DNA of 64,000 nucleotides. Source: Neoarius graeffei. Its lineage: Eukaryota > Chordata > Actinopteri > Siluriformes > Ariidae. Positions within the stretch are counted from its first letter, which is position 1, and every line of letters starts with the position of its first letter. This document shows, piece by piece, positions 10,401-19,560 of the stretch. A program made the position numbers and the translations under genes. The notes beneath the pieces were generated by a model that had not been told where the DNA came from, did not search any database, and saw only the letters and a list, made by a program, of their open reading frames with translations. The stretch spans positions 76,557,149-76,621,148 of the forward strand of contig NC_083569.1 of NCBI RefSeq assembly GCF_027579695.1, written 5' to 3'.

Positions 10401-13400
10401 TTGTCATCCCAGCGATATACAATATGCAGTACTCAGAGATTAAATAAAATTTCAACTGCAAAATTTAAAGAAAGAAAGCACAACTTTATTCATCACACAC
10501 TTGTGAAATTTCCTCTCTGCATTTAACCCATCTGAAGTAGTGAACACACACATGCGAGTAATGAGTGCACACACATACCCAGAGCAGTGGGCAGCCATGC
10601 TAACAGCACCCAGGGAGCAGTTGGGAGTTAGGTGCCTCACTCAAGGGCACCTCAGCCCAAGGCCATCCCATATTAACCTAACCGCATGTCTTTGGGGGAA
10701 ACCAGAGCACCCAGAGGAAACCCATGCAGACATGGGGAGAACATGCAAACTCCACACTGAAAGGCCCTCGCCGGCCACTGGGTTCAAACCCAGGACCTTC
10801 TTGCTGTGAGGTGACCATGCTAACCACTTACACCACCGTGCCACAGTGCAAGATGCATGTATGACATATACAACCCCGATTCCAAAAAAGTTGGGACAAA
10901 GTACAAATTGTAAATAAAAACGGAATGCAATAATTTACAAATCTCAAAAACTGATATTGTATTCACAATAGAACATAGACAACATATCAAATGTCGAAAG
11001 TGAGACATTTTGAAATTTCATGCCAAATATTGGCTCATTTGAAACTTCATGACAGCAACACATCTCAAAAAAGTTGGGACAGGGGCAATAAGAGGCTGGA
11101 AAAGTTAAAGGTGCAAAAAAGGAACAGCTGGAGGACCAAATTGCAACTCATTAGGTCAATTGGCAATAGGTCATTAACATGACTGGGTATAAAAAGAGCA
11201 TCTTGGAGTGGCAGCGGCTCTCAGAAGTAAAGATGGGAAGAGGATCACCAATCCCCCTAATTCTGCGCCGACAAATAGTGGAGCAATATCAGAAAGGAGT
11301 TCGACAGTGTAAAATTGCAGAGTTTGAACATATCATCATCTACAGTGCATAATATCATCAAAAGATTCAGAGAATCTGGAAGAATCTCTGTGCGTAAGGG
11401 TCAAGGCTGGAAAACCATACTGGGTGCCCGTGATCTTCGGGCCCTTAGACGGCACTGCATCACATACAGGCATGCTTCTGTATTGGAAATCACAAAATGG
11501 GCTCAGGAATATTTCCAGAGAACATTATCTGTGGACACAATTCACCGTGCCGTCCGCCGTTGCCAGCTAAAAAACTCTATAGTTCAAAGAAGAAGCCGTA
11601 TCTAAACATGATCCAGAAGCGCAGGCGTCTTCTCTGGGCCAAGGCTCATTTAAAATGGACTGTGGCAAAGTGGAAAACTGTTCTGTGGTCAGATGAATCA
11701 AAATTTGAAGTTCTTTATGGAAATCAGGGACGCTGTGTCATTCGGACTAAAGAGGAGAAGGACGACCCAAGTTGTTATCAGCGCTCAGTTCAGAAGCCTG
11801 CATCTCTGATGGTATGGGGTTGCATTAGTGCGTGTGGCATGGGCAGCTTACACACCTGGAAAGACACCATCAATGCTAAAAGGTATATCCAGGTTCTAGA
11901 GCAACATATGCTCCCATCCAGATGACGTCTCTTTCAGGGAAGACCTTGCATTTTCCAACATGACAATGACAAACCATATACTGCATCAATTACAGCATCA
12001 TGGCTGCGTAGAAAAAGGGTCCGGGTACTGAACTGGCCAGCCTGCAGTCCAGATCTTTCACCCATAGAAAACATTTGGCGCATCATAAAATGGAAGATAC
12101 GACAAAAAAGACCTAAGACAGTTGAGCAACTAGAATCCTACATTAGACAAGAATGGGTTAACATTCCTATCCCTAAACTTGAGCAACTTGTCTCCTCAGT
12201 CCCCAGACATTTACAGACTGCTGTAAAGAGAAAAGGGGATGTCTCACAGTGGTAAACATGGCCTTGTCCCAACTTTTTTGAGATGTGTTGTTGTCATGAA
12301 ATTTAAAATCACCTAATTTTTCTCTTTAAATGAAACATTTTCTCAGTTTAAACATTTGATATGTCATCTATGTTCTATTCTGAATAAAATATGGAATTTT
12401 GAAACTTCCACATCATTGCATTCCGTTTTAATTTACAATTTGTACTTTGTCCCAACTTTTTTGGAATCAGGGTTGTACACTGATCAGCCATAATATTAAA
12501 GGTAGACTGCCTTTCAAAATTTTCAAGTGTAGGTCATAAAAATAATTTTCCCTGACACCCAATTATTTTTGTTTAGTGGACCAAAAGCTACTGAATTCAA
12601 ATCACAGAATTCCAATTTTATTAGTTTTTTTTTTAATAGAACAATGCATTTAGGGCCACATGGCCCTAAATTCTCCACCATTTTTCCTGCTTCACCATGA
12701 CCCAATTCATGATACTATGTCATGCATCATGTGGTGGGCTTTCCCCATTCATGCAAGGCATTGTGGGATACAAATTTGAAACAGGAGAGAAAAATGGAGG
12801 ACATGAGTGCCCGAATGAAACATGAAAGACTGAAAACAGGAAAAGAAAGCAAGAAGAAAAGATGTTATGGAGCGAAGGAAAGGAAATGCAGGACCCCCTC
12901 ATATTAAATAACTTCCCAGCCACAGAATGGTCTGATATGTTGTGAGATATTACAGAAATAAACATATCACAGTGACGACATTTCAGAGGGAACTAAATTT
13001 CACCGATTTTATGAACTCAAAAGGCCGTCTAGCTTTAAAATCACTGACAGGTGAAGTGAATAACATTGATTATCTCATTACAGTGGCACCTGTGAAGGGG
13101 TGGGATATATGAGGCAACAAAAGAACAGTCAGTTCTTGAAGTTGTTGTGTTGGAAGCAGGAAAAATGGGCAAGTGTAAGGATCTGAGTGACTTTGACAAG
13201 GGCCAAATTGTGGTGGCTAGATGACTGGGACTGAGCATCTCCAAAATGGCACATCATGTGGGGTGTTCCCGGTATACAGTGGTTAGTACCTACCAAAAAT
13301 GGTCCAAGGAAGGACAGCCAGTGAACCGGTGAAGGCTCATTGATTCACATGGGGCACAAAGGCTAGCCCATATGGTCCAATCCTACAGAAGGCTCAAGTC

Positions 13401-15135
13401 AGTTTATTTGTATAGTATTTTAACAACAGACATTGTCATAAAGCAGTTTTACAGAAAAATAAAGACTTCAAACATATGAGCTAATTTTATCCCTAATAAA
13501 TTTATTTATCCCTGATGAGCAAGTCTGTGGCGACGGTGGCAAGGAAAAACTCCCTCAGATGACTTGAGGAAGAGCTACTGTAGCACAAACTGCTGAAAAA
13601 GTTAATGTTGACACCTTTCTGTTTGAGCCGGCATTAACTTTTTCAGCAGTTTGTGCTACAGTAGCTCTTCTGTGGGATTGGACCATATGGGCTAGCCTTC
13701 GTGCCCCATGCAAATCAGTAAGCCTTCGACACCCATGACCCTGTCGCCGGTTCACCTGTTGTCCTTCCTTGGACCACTTTTGGTAGGTACTAACCACAGC
13801 ATACCGGGAACACCCCACAAGATGTGCCATTTTGGAGAAGCTCAGACCCAGTCATCTCGCCATCACAATTTGGCCCTTGTCAAAGTCACTCAGATCCTTA
13901 TGCTCGCCCATTTTTCCTGCTTCCAACACATCAATTTCAGGAACTGACTCTTCTCCTGCTGCCAGATATATCCCACCAATTGACAGGCGCCATTGTAATG
14001 ACAATCAATGTAATTCACGTCACCTGCCAGTGTTTTTAATTTTATGGCTGATTGGTATACACTGGTGAGACATCATAAATAAAGTGCAGTCGGAATGAGA
14101 GGAGGTAATGAGGAAACAGTGAGGTGAGAGCATGGGGGGCAGAAGAGCATAAATACATTTATACATTTAATGTCCCCTTTTGCCTAAAAATTTGTCTATA
14201 TTTAAGTGTTTTCCTATCATATATTAATGTTTATCTTGAACAATTATTCCACGAAATCAAGTCATACATGAGCTATAAACCATGTACGATGAGACTGAGT
14301 GGAATAACTACTTTATTCTATCCACATTCACTGGATTTCGAGAAACAGAGCATTTTTATTTTTATTTTTTGCAAACTCAAAAAATAAAAACTTTGTACCA
14401 AATGTCCGACAAAATCATTTCCGCTTAGAATGTAAACAAACTGGCGAAATGACAGCAATTTGTGAAAAATGCTATAATAATAATATTAATAATAATTCTT
14501 CAAAAATAAAAAAGATATGTTCTTACCATCGAATACTTTTATTCCATATTTTGTTGCTTTTTTGTGTTTTGGGGGGATTTTGTTTTCAAGTAGAGTTTTT
14601 ATTTCATCCTCGGTTGGTTCAGCAACACGCTCCGCCATTTTGTTTTTCTTTACTCACGGTATATGAGCTGATATCTGAGTAGTAGAGTAGCCAATCAGAG
14701 CATGCGATTGCTCATATCCAGTGAATGTGGATAGAATAATAACAAATATCCCTGGACTATATCATGGTGAGGTTTCTGATTTTAATAGTTCACACTTGTA
14801 TGCTGAAAAAGCATATCTCAGCCTGTGGTTGTAGGCTGTAAATCCCCAAGACTCATCTGAGATCCAACTGAAGTTTGACTCTGTTAGTCTACCCAGTCTG
14901 ACATCTATCATCATATCTAAGCTCAGTTTGCATTCATAACTTCTAAACTACTTTGTATGTTATTTATGAGTCTCTTTATCTCTGTCTTTGTCTGTGTCTC
15001 TTTCTCCACCAGGGATCGATATGCAATGACTGTGTCTATTCATACTTTTGCTTTCCCTGCGTTTGGTGCCAGATGTCACGAGAGATGAATCTCCGTAATC
15101 CACCAGTCACTTTCATTATTTCTAACCCAAAGTGA
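3084..15135 (+). CDS. PLAC8/cornifelin-family cysteine-rich protein, gene A
   Basis: Coding exons are 3084-3186, 9721-9875 and 15013-15135 (103, 155 and 123 bp), giving 126 residues. The acceptors are GTGCACAG (before the first coding exon), TTCACAG and CCACCAG; the donors are GTGAGT and GTAAGG. Exon 1 encodes a short polar N-terminus, then [10 protein letters not shown]. Exon 2 encodes [19 protein letters not shown] and RQRYGIE. Exon 3 encodes [14 protein letters not shown] and WCQMSREM. This Cys-rich pattern is the PLAC8 domain, which spans nearly the whole protein; no signal peptide is seen. PLAC8 proteins are small, membrane-associated or cytosolic, and poorly understood; cornifelin members belong to the skin cornified envelope. 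Exon lengths and phases match genes B and C exactly. Both introns (6.5 and 5.1 kb) are filled with transposons. Compared with B and C, exon 2 has KKAGE where they have RDHGE. The cornifelin versus PLAC8 paralogue cannot be decided from the sequence alone. Confidence 0.9.
3341..3739 (+). mobile_element. Full-length tRNA-derived SINE with target-site duplication
   Basis: The tRNA-like head carries an A-box region (GGTGTAGTGGTTAGCGC) and a B-box (GGGTTCAAGCCCC). It is followed by the conserved body and a GATAATGAGATGAG tail. The element is flanked by a perfect 14-bp direct repeat AGACCATGAAATAA (3341-3354 and 3726-3739). It lies in intron 1 of gene A. Confidence 0.9.
4259..4630 (-). mobile_element. 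Double-tailed SINE in tandem unit 1
   Basis: This has the same chimeric layout as 2464-2853: a leftward SINE body lacking its tRNA head and ending in a rightward tail GGATAAAGCGGCTAGAGATA. The rightward tail continues into the sequence that follows the normal SINE at 3355-3727. The join therefore probably arose when that SINE recombined with an inverted one. Confidence 0.8.
5161..5532 (-). mobile_element. Double-tailed SINE in tandem unit 2
   Basis: This is the tandem duplicate of 4259-4630, offset by 902 bp. Confidence 0.8.
5891..7373 (+). mobile_element. Tc1-like transposon with long inverted repeats
   Basis: The left inverted repeat begins ACAGTGGATATAAAAAGTG at 5891. The reverse complement of about 7240-7372 matches it over more than 100 bp (AATTCAATTGAAAAA, ACCACG, CAGAAAAACC). 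The outermost right end is missing and is replaced by a (TATC)n run. Two further copies of the left repeat, at about 4089 and 4991, are carried in the tandem units. Confidence 0.85.
6224..7192 (+). pseudogene. Tc1 transposase, broken
   Basis: The N-terminal paired-type helix-turn-helix is readable ([16 protein letters not shown], then a GRPSKI box) and ends in a stop at 6449. After an interrupted stretch, the catalytic part resumes at 6665 with the first Asp (LWSDETK), QHDTDPKK for the second and NPIENLW for the catalytic Glu. The segment between QHDTDPKK and VLEWPSQ is shorter than the usual DD34E spacing, so the catalytic core has an internal deletion. It cannot encode an active enzyme. Confidence 0.9.
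7372..7407. repeat. (TATC)n microsatellite
   Basis: About nine TATC units replace the terminal bases of the Tc1 right inverted repeat. Confidence 0.95.
7408..7800. repeat. Unassigned repeat-like stretch
   Basis: A segment near 7437-7480 (TTTTATTTGCCATTGCACAC) resembles the AT-rich 3' part of fish LINE or SINE copies. Nothing coding is seen. Confidence 0.35.
7905..8889 (-). mobile_element. Kolobok/T2-like DNA transposon, copy 2, TTAA target site
   Basis: The left end is TTAAAGGAGAGATGCAGAACC. The reverse complement of the right end is TTAAAGGAGATACGCAGAACC. The inverted repeats match at 18 of 21 bases and both sides keep the TTAA. TTAAAGG plus two purines is, as I recall, the terminus reported for T2 elements of the Kolobok superfamily. 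The interior matches copy 1 and holds a decayed THAP frame (8312-8635). Confidence 0.75.
8312..8635 (-). pseudogene. Decayed THAP-domain frame of Kolobok-like copy 2
   Basis: The frame keeps [24 protein letters not shown] and [12 protein letters not shown], matching the THAP frame at 774-1190. The zinc ligand His of the C-x2-H pair is replaced by Tyr and the N-terminal Cys pair is out of frame. It is a remnant. Confidence 0.7.
9370..9500. mobile_element. Tc1 terminal fragment
   Basis: The segment ends GTCCAAACTTCTGACTGGTA and matches the right end of the Tc1-type element at 25103-26581 (about 26462-26580), including AGAGAAA, CCATCATTACTTTAAGACAT and AATTAGAAGGTGT. Confidence 0.7.
10080..10365 (-). 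pseudogene. Relic of a Tc1-like transposase
   Basis: On the minus strand [12 protein letters not shown] (DNA-binding domain) and [14 protein letters not shown] (first catalytic Asp region) are visible in two frames. It is a short, heavily decayed piece in intron 2 of gene A. Confidence 0.65.
10463..10845 (-). mobile_element. Composite SINE (head of one family, body of another)
   Basis: Reading leftward, a normal SINE head (GTAAGTGGTTAGC, GGGTTTGAACCC) is followed by GGAAACCCATGCAG sequence of the first SINE type. It then changes to the CTTGAGTGAGGCACCTAAC body of the second type and ends in a CTACTTCAGATGGGTTAAAT tail. The same order occurs at 40515-40885, so this is a propagating composite family. 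Confidence 0.7.
10871..12475 (+). mobile_element. Tc1-like transposon, CAACCCC family, copy 1
   Basis: The ends are CAACCCCGATTCCAAAAAAG and its inverted match TTTTTTGGAATCAGGGTTG, flanked by TA. It is closely related to the copy with an open transposase at 40904-42497. It lies in intron 2 of gene A. Confidence 0.92.
11233..12255 (+). pseudogene. Tc1 transposase, copy 1, broken
   Basis: It aligns throughout with the open frame at 41255-42277. Breaks visible by comparison are a 2-base loss near 11322 (GCAGAGTTTG versus GCAAAGAGTTTG), a 2-base gain near 11573 and a CGA-to-TGA stop near 11923. The catalytic motifs [14 protein letters not shown] and SPIENIW survive. Confidence 0.9.
12496..13038. 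mobile_element. TTAA-flanked MITE, copy A
   Basis: It begins TTAAAGGTAGACTGCCTTTC and ends with the inverted GGCCGTCTAGCTTTAA. Removing it with one TTAA restores the Tc1 terminus across the gap (CATAATATTAAAATCACTGA). A related copy lies inverted at 24309-25037. A frame around [16 protein letters not shown] is shared by the two copies. The superfamily (piggyBac or Kolobok type) is not resolved. Confidence 0.8.
13396..13565 (-). repeat. Inverted fragment of the repeat at 1957-2222
   Basis: It contains AAGTCAGTTTATTTGTATAG and ends AACTCCCTCAGATGACTTGA. It interrupts the foldback element between TCCTACAG and GAAGAGCTACTG. Confidence 0.7.
14236..14760. mobile_element. MITE, copy C (TTATTCTATCCACATTCACT ends)
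   Basis: An inner pair of inverted repeats, TTATTCTATCCACATTCACT at 14312 and its complement ending near 14740, bounds an AT-rich core. An outer flank, TCATACATGAGCTATAAACC, is also shared with the inverted copy at 59296-60110. Confidence 0.65.
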
Positions 15136-15263
15136 AGACTCAATGTCATCGTAATCACTAATGAATACTCCCTGTTATAAATGACATCATTTACAAAGTA
15201 AACTACTAGAGCGGTGGCTACAATTATCGACTGTCCATAATTAGACACCTTTTCAGATTTACC

Positions 15264-15269
15264 AATAAA
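15264..15269 (+). promoter_or_regulatory. Candidate poly(A) signal of gene A
   Basis: AATAAA lies 129 bp after the stop codon of gene A, inside the TIR element that starts at 15208. No other AATAAA lies between the stop codon and it. Confidence 0.45.
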
Positions 15270-16080
15270 AAATAATTTTACAAAGGCAAGTTTCAGTTAA
15301 TACACTTATTATTGGTTAATTAATCAACTGGAAGACTGCCCTCGCCCTTTGATCTTGTCGTCTGATGACACAGCTCGTTACCTGAGATGGAATTTTTTTA
15401 GCACGATCAACAATTTGAAGAAAACCTGGATGTTATCATTGCAGGTAAGCGTGGTGGAAAGATCATGGACATGTTTTTACTTCTCAAATTCACTGATATT
15501 TCATGAGCTCCTTGTCAAAACCTACTTTGTTTATTACTTTTTCATTTGACAGTCGCCATTTTGAATCTAAACGTGCGTTTGAGAATCACGTGAGGTGTCA
15601 GTAATAGTGATCACTTTCACCGGTGTCCACCATTATCGACACCCTGTGGAAGTGACATTTACAACTGTTATGGATCGATCTTTGTGTAACATTGTTGAAG
15701 TAGATGAAGGACTTAAAAATAAAAGTGCTGTGATTTATAATAATTTTCTTCTGATTCATAACAGAATGGAATGTTTACAGAGTATTTGGAATCCTATTGC
15801 AGTGAATAGAATTAGACCAGAATTAAATTCTGAGCATATAAAAAAAATACACGCTTGAAATATTCAGATTTTTCTATTCTATTCAGAATTTTTTTTTTTT
15901 GCAGTTTGTTGTAAATATCTACCACATATTACAATATCAGTAGACATTTTGTATTTTGGATCACATGTGACCTTTGACCTGGATGTTCATGTGGTTACAA
16001 CGTCAATTGCCTGTTGACATTTATTGGTAAACTACAAAACTAGAAATTAATACAAACAACAACAAATGATTACAAAAATC

Positions 16081-16217
16081 AGCCCTGTGATGACCTGGCG
16101 ACTTGTCCAGGGTGTACCCCGCCTTTCGCCTGTAGTCAGCTGGGATAGACTCCAGCTTGCCTGCGACCGTGTAGAACAGGATAAAGCAGCTACAGATAAT
16201 GATTTGAGATGAGATGA
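16081..16217 (+). mobile_element. SINE 3' fragment
   Basis: Only the last third of the common SINE is present (from AGCCCTGTGATGACCTGGCG to the GATGAGATGA tail), a 5' truncation. Confidence 0.85.
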
Positions 16218-16360
16218 TCGATAAAAATACTTCGAAAGTGGGTAGAAAGTGGAACAAAAAGATTTTCTGACAGGTTAAACATTCAGTTCATTTGTTTACA
16301 AACATTAGAATGACTTCCTCATTTACGTAAACACCAACATCCATATATTTATATAAAATA

Positions 16361-16722
16361 TGTTTTTGTACGAGGCGGCACGGTGGTGTAGTGGTTAGCG
16401 CTGTCGCCTCACAGCAAGAAGGTCCGGGTTCGAGCCCCGTGGCCGGCGAGGGCCTTTCTGTGCGGAGTTTGCATGTTGTCCACGTGGGTTTGCTCCGGTT
16501 TCCCCCACAGTCCAAAGACATGCAGGTTAGGTTAACTGGTGACTCTAAATTGACCGTGAGTGTGAATGGTTGTCTATGTGTCAGCCCTGTGATGACCTGG
16601 CGACTTGTCCAGGGTGTACCCCGCCTTTCGCCCGTAGTCAGCTGGGATAGGCTCCAGCTTGACTGCGACCCTGTAGAAGGATAAAGCGGCTACAGATAAT
16701 GAGATGAGATGTTTTTGTACGA
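16361..16722 (+). mobile_element. SINE with 13-bp target-site duplication
   Basis: The head GGCGGCACGGTGGTGTAGTG, B-box GGGTTCGAGCCCC, body and GATGAGAT tail are flanked by a perfect TGTTTTTGTACGA repeat (16361-16373 and 16710-16722). It is a recent insertion inside the unassigned TIR element. Confidence 0.92.
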
Positions 16723-17376
16723 AATGTAAGTCTATGTAAAACATTTTTTTAATAAAAACTATGTTTTGTTAACTTAATACCACATACCGATTATTTTTTT
16801 GTAAATAATCATCTGGGTGTCGATAACTGTGGACAAAGATGTCGATAATTGTGGGACGGTGTCACGTGATCTGATAGGCTAAGTAATTGGGAATCAACTC
16901 ATTTTTTTTCCAGTGGAAGTTTGAGTAATTATTCATGCACAGTTTATGTATTGAAAGTCTTTTCTACTTTTGCAATGGCCAAAAGATTATTAAGATGTCG
17001 ATAATTGTCGCTACCGCTCGATATCTACCGTACTCGAAATACTGTATGTTGAAATGTAATCTGTTTCTCTGTACTGTTTATTTTACCTGATCTAATCACT
17101 AGAGGGAGCTGTCTGTAGTCTAATATTGCTTAAGATAACCTGAGATTTGATTCATTTACTTGCAGTTTTAATGCCAGTTTGGTGAAAGTGGTGAAGGAAA
17201 TCTGAATAACTATTTGTGCTGTTGAAATCAAGGATTCAGGGATGGAAGGTTACTTGCATCAAAATAGATAGTTACTCTCTCTTGGGATAATCTAAAATGT
17301 GTACACGCACACATTTACTCATTCATACCTGGGTAATTTACTCGAGCCAGTTCATCTACAAGCAAGTTTTTAGAAG

Positions 17377-17456
<80 letters not shown>
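17377..17456. repeat. (GATA)n microsatellite
   Basis: About 20 uninterrupted GATA/TAGA units. Confidence 0.95.
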
Positions 17457-17530
17457 GCAATAAGTAAATTAAAATAAAATGATAAGTTCTGAAAGAATCA
17501 TTAAAGTGATTGTAGTGCAACTCTAACCTA

Positions 17531-17732
17531 CACTGTAAAAAAATTGCGATGACTTTTGCAACAATTTGCTGGCAACCTGAGTTGCCAGTAAAGCACTGTA
17601 AATTCTGCAGTTAACAATGAGAAACCATATTGACAACAAAGTACTGTAATATCATACATCATATAAAATAGCATAATCCAGTACATTTGCTCATATAGTA
17701 CTGTAAAATCTACAGTAAATTTTTTTACAGTA
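17531..17732. mobile_element. Small MITE with CACTGTAAAAAAATT ends
   Basis: A 202-bp element with termini CACTGTAAAAAAATTGC and AATTTTTTTACAGTA, flanked by TA. It has no coding capacity. Confidence 0.75.
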
Positions 17733-18196
17733 TACTACTCAATTGGCATAATGACATTTGTGTACGTTCTTCAAAAGCAATGACTATACATGTATGGAAT
17801 TGAATTCTGTTATAAAATAAAGTCTTATAGCTTTTATTTTCTGTGTGATAATGTGTAGTAATAATGTCAGTGACTGGACTGCTCAATTGCAATCTTTAAT
17901 CTTTGTCATATTTCATGGTATGCGCTTCCCAAATAAAATGGATTAAAAATGCACACTCAACTTTAATGAGTATTCAGTATATGAGATAAACATGGACTAG
18001 AAGATAAGTGTGTTTTTGAGTAGATGTGGCACAGGAAAGGATGATAGAGACATCATCATTGCCGAACCTGATCCAGGCTTGAGGCGAACCATGTTTTGGT
18101 TGACTTGGCCAGAATTGCAGCAGTAGGATGGCCAGTTCCTTTCTGTGCACTCACCGCTCATGCATTCACACCTCTGGGCAATTTAGAGTAGCCCAT

Positions 18197-18546
18197 TCAT
18201 TCATCCATTATCTGTAGCCACTTATACTGTTCTACAGGGTCACAGGCAAGCTGGAGCCTATCCCAGCTGACTATAGGCGAGAGGCAGAGTACACCCTGGA
18301 CAAGTTGCCTGGTCATCACACACCTACGGTCAATTTAGAGCCACCAATTAACCTAACCTGCATGTCTTTGAACTGTTTTTGGACCGGGGAAACCGAAGCA
18401 CCCAGAGGAAACCCATGCAGACATGGGGAGAACATGCAAACTCCACACAGAAACTCCACACAGTGGCCCCCATTGGCCACTGGGCTCAAACCCAGAACCT
18501 TCTTGCTGTGAGGCGATAGTGCTAACCACTACACCACTGCACCACC
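18197..18546 (-). mobile_element. SINE, diverged
   Basis: Reading leftward it has the head (GGTGTAGTGGTTAGCAC), a B-box-like GGTTTGAGCCC, the body and an ATTCATTCATCCATTATC tail. It has more substitutions than the other copies. Confidence 0.8.
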
Positions 18547-18707
18547 CCTATTACATCACAGTTATTTTAAAATGGAACACTGTGAAAAGCACATGCAAAC
18601 AATAATGCAAAGTGGCTGAACCCCGATGTGATGTAGAAATTAAAACATGCTGGACATTTCCATGCCTCACTTGTCATCAGTTATGTGGTTTTCTGCAAAA
18701 CAAAAGG

Positions 18708-19165
18708 GGCCTTTCACATGATGTCATCATCACTGCAGATTTTTTTTATGTGGCCATGTTGCCAGGCGAGCTTTGCATTTGAGAACGACCAGCACAAGTG
18801 TACATGAGCAACTGTAAGGCTAATTCAGTAAAGCGCTACAGATAAACTTGTAGAAGTTACATCTAAAAGAGCAATGCCAGAGACCTGCAGTGCTTTTGGA
18901 TGTAATAACAGACATGGAGATAAGCCTGGTTTAACTTTTCACCGCTTCCTGGCGAACCCAGAAAAACAAGAAAAATGTTGAGGTGCAGTTAACCAGAAAG
19001 ACTGGATGCCAATAAAACATTCCTATGTGTGTGGAGAACATTTTATATCAGCTCAGTGTGAAAGTTCTGTACATCTGTTATTTCTCCTAATACTTTTTCT
19101 AGCTCAAGGTCATTCAGTTATAAAAATCCTATAGCTCTAGATCTAGCCTTGGAGTACACCACCAT
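18708..19165 (+). mobile_element. Truncated THAP element (relative of 55248-56508)
   Basis: It begins GGCCTTTCACATGATGTCAT, the same terminus as the right end of 55248-56508, and carries a THAP exon in the same relative position. The other end is missing beyond about 19165. Confidence 0.65.
18873..19051 (+). pseudogene. THAP-domain first exon, one in-frame stop
   Basis: The translation begins MPETCSAFGCNNRHGDKPG and ends DWMPIKHSYVCGEHFIS. The C-x4-C and C-x2-H zinc ligands are present. A TGA stop stands where a Trp codon is expected, after QEKC. The matching exon at 56167-56344 ends in a splice donor; here the donor is changed (GCTCAG). Confidence 0.75.
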
Positions 19166-19560
19166 GCCACCCCTTATTGGAGACAATAACCAAAAAAAAA
19201 TGGATATGAGAAAAGAAGAATACAGACTCGAAGTGATAATGAGGCACACACAACAACAACAAAAAATCAATTACAACAAAAGTTTGACTTAAATAATGGT
19301 GCTAACAAGGCATAATGAGGTGAGAGTGATTAGTGAGGCATGTGACTTGCTGGGACTGATGGGTCATGTAGTTCTGCACCATTTAGTGCTACGGTGACAT
19401 TTGGTTTGATTTTATATGGAGTAAAATCTTTTTCAAAATACCTGACCTTTTCCAATTATTCATGCACAAGGACAAGACAGACACTTCAACTGAAATTGTC
19501 TTTACTGAACATTTCTATATCACTATTCAATATAATTCTGCACACATATACAACTACATA
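19166..19560. other. Unassigned stretch
   Basis: AT-rich sequence with an (AAC)n-like patch near 19250. No gene or repeat recognised. Confidence 0.4.

Larger units (their letters stand above)
12478..14063. mobile_element. Foldback Tc1 derivative: two 5' halves head to head
   Basis: The left arm (about 12478-13395, including a nested MITE) and the right arm (13672-14063) are the same Tc1 5' half in opposite orientation. Each has the terminus CACTGATCAGCCATAA or its inverted counterpart, the leader and the transposase start ([19 protein letters not shown] on the left). The centre (13565-13671) is itself a palindrome around GAGCTACTGTAGCACAAACT. It encodes only the DNA-binding part of the transposase. 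Confidence 0.85.
15208..17020. mobile_element. Unassigned TIR element downstream of gene A
   Basis: The left end is GAGCGGTGGCTACAATTATC. The right end, reverse-complemented, is GAGCGGTAGCGACAATTATC. The inverted repeats match at 21 of 23 bases. The motif GTCGATAATTGT and variants recur near both ends (about 15630, 16815, 16845, 16995), which looks like subterminal repeats. A plus-strand frame at 15595-15858 has no family I recognise. Two SINE pieces have inserted. I cannot assign a superfamily. Confidence 0.6.
18052..19165 (+). repeat. Composite repeat, plus arm of an inverted pair with 56070-56990
   Basis: 18052-18195 matches the reverse complement of about 56845-56990, and 18540-19165 matches the reverse complement of about 56070-56675. 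The shared material includes the edge of a SINE, a flank with AGCACATGCAAACA, and a THAP element end. Between these parts this copy has a longer SINE (18197-18546). Confidence 0.75.

Noticed and set aside
16021-16257. Minus-strand 78-residue frame
   Set aside because: It is SINE-derived.
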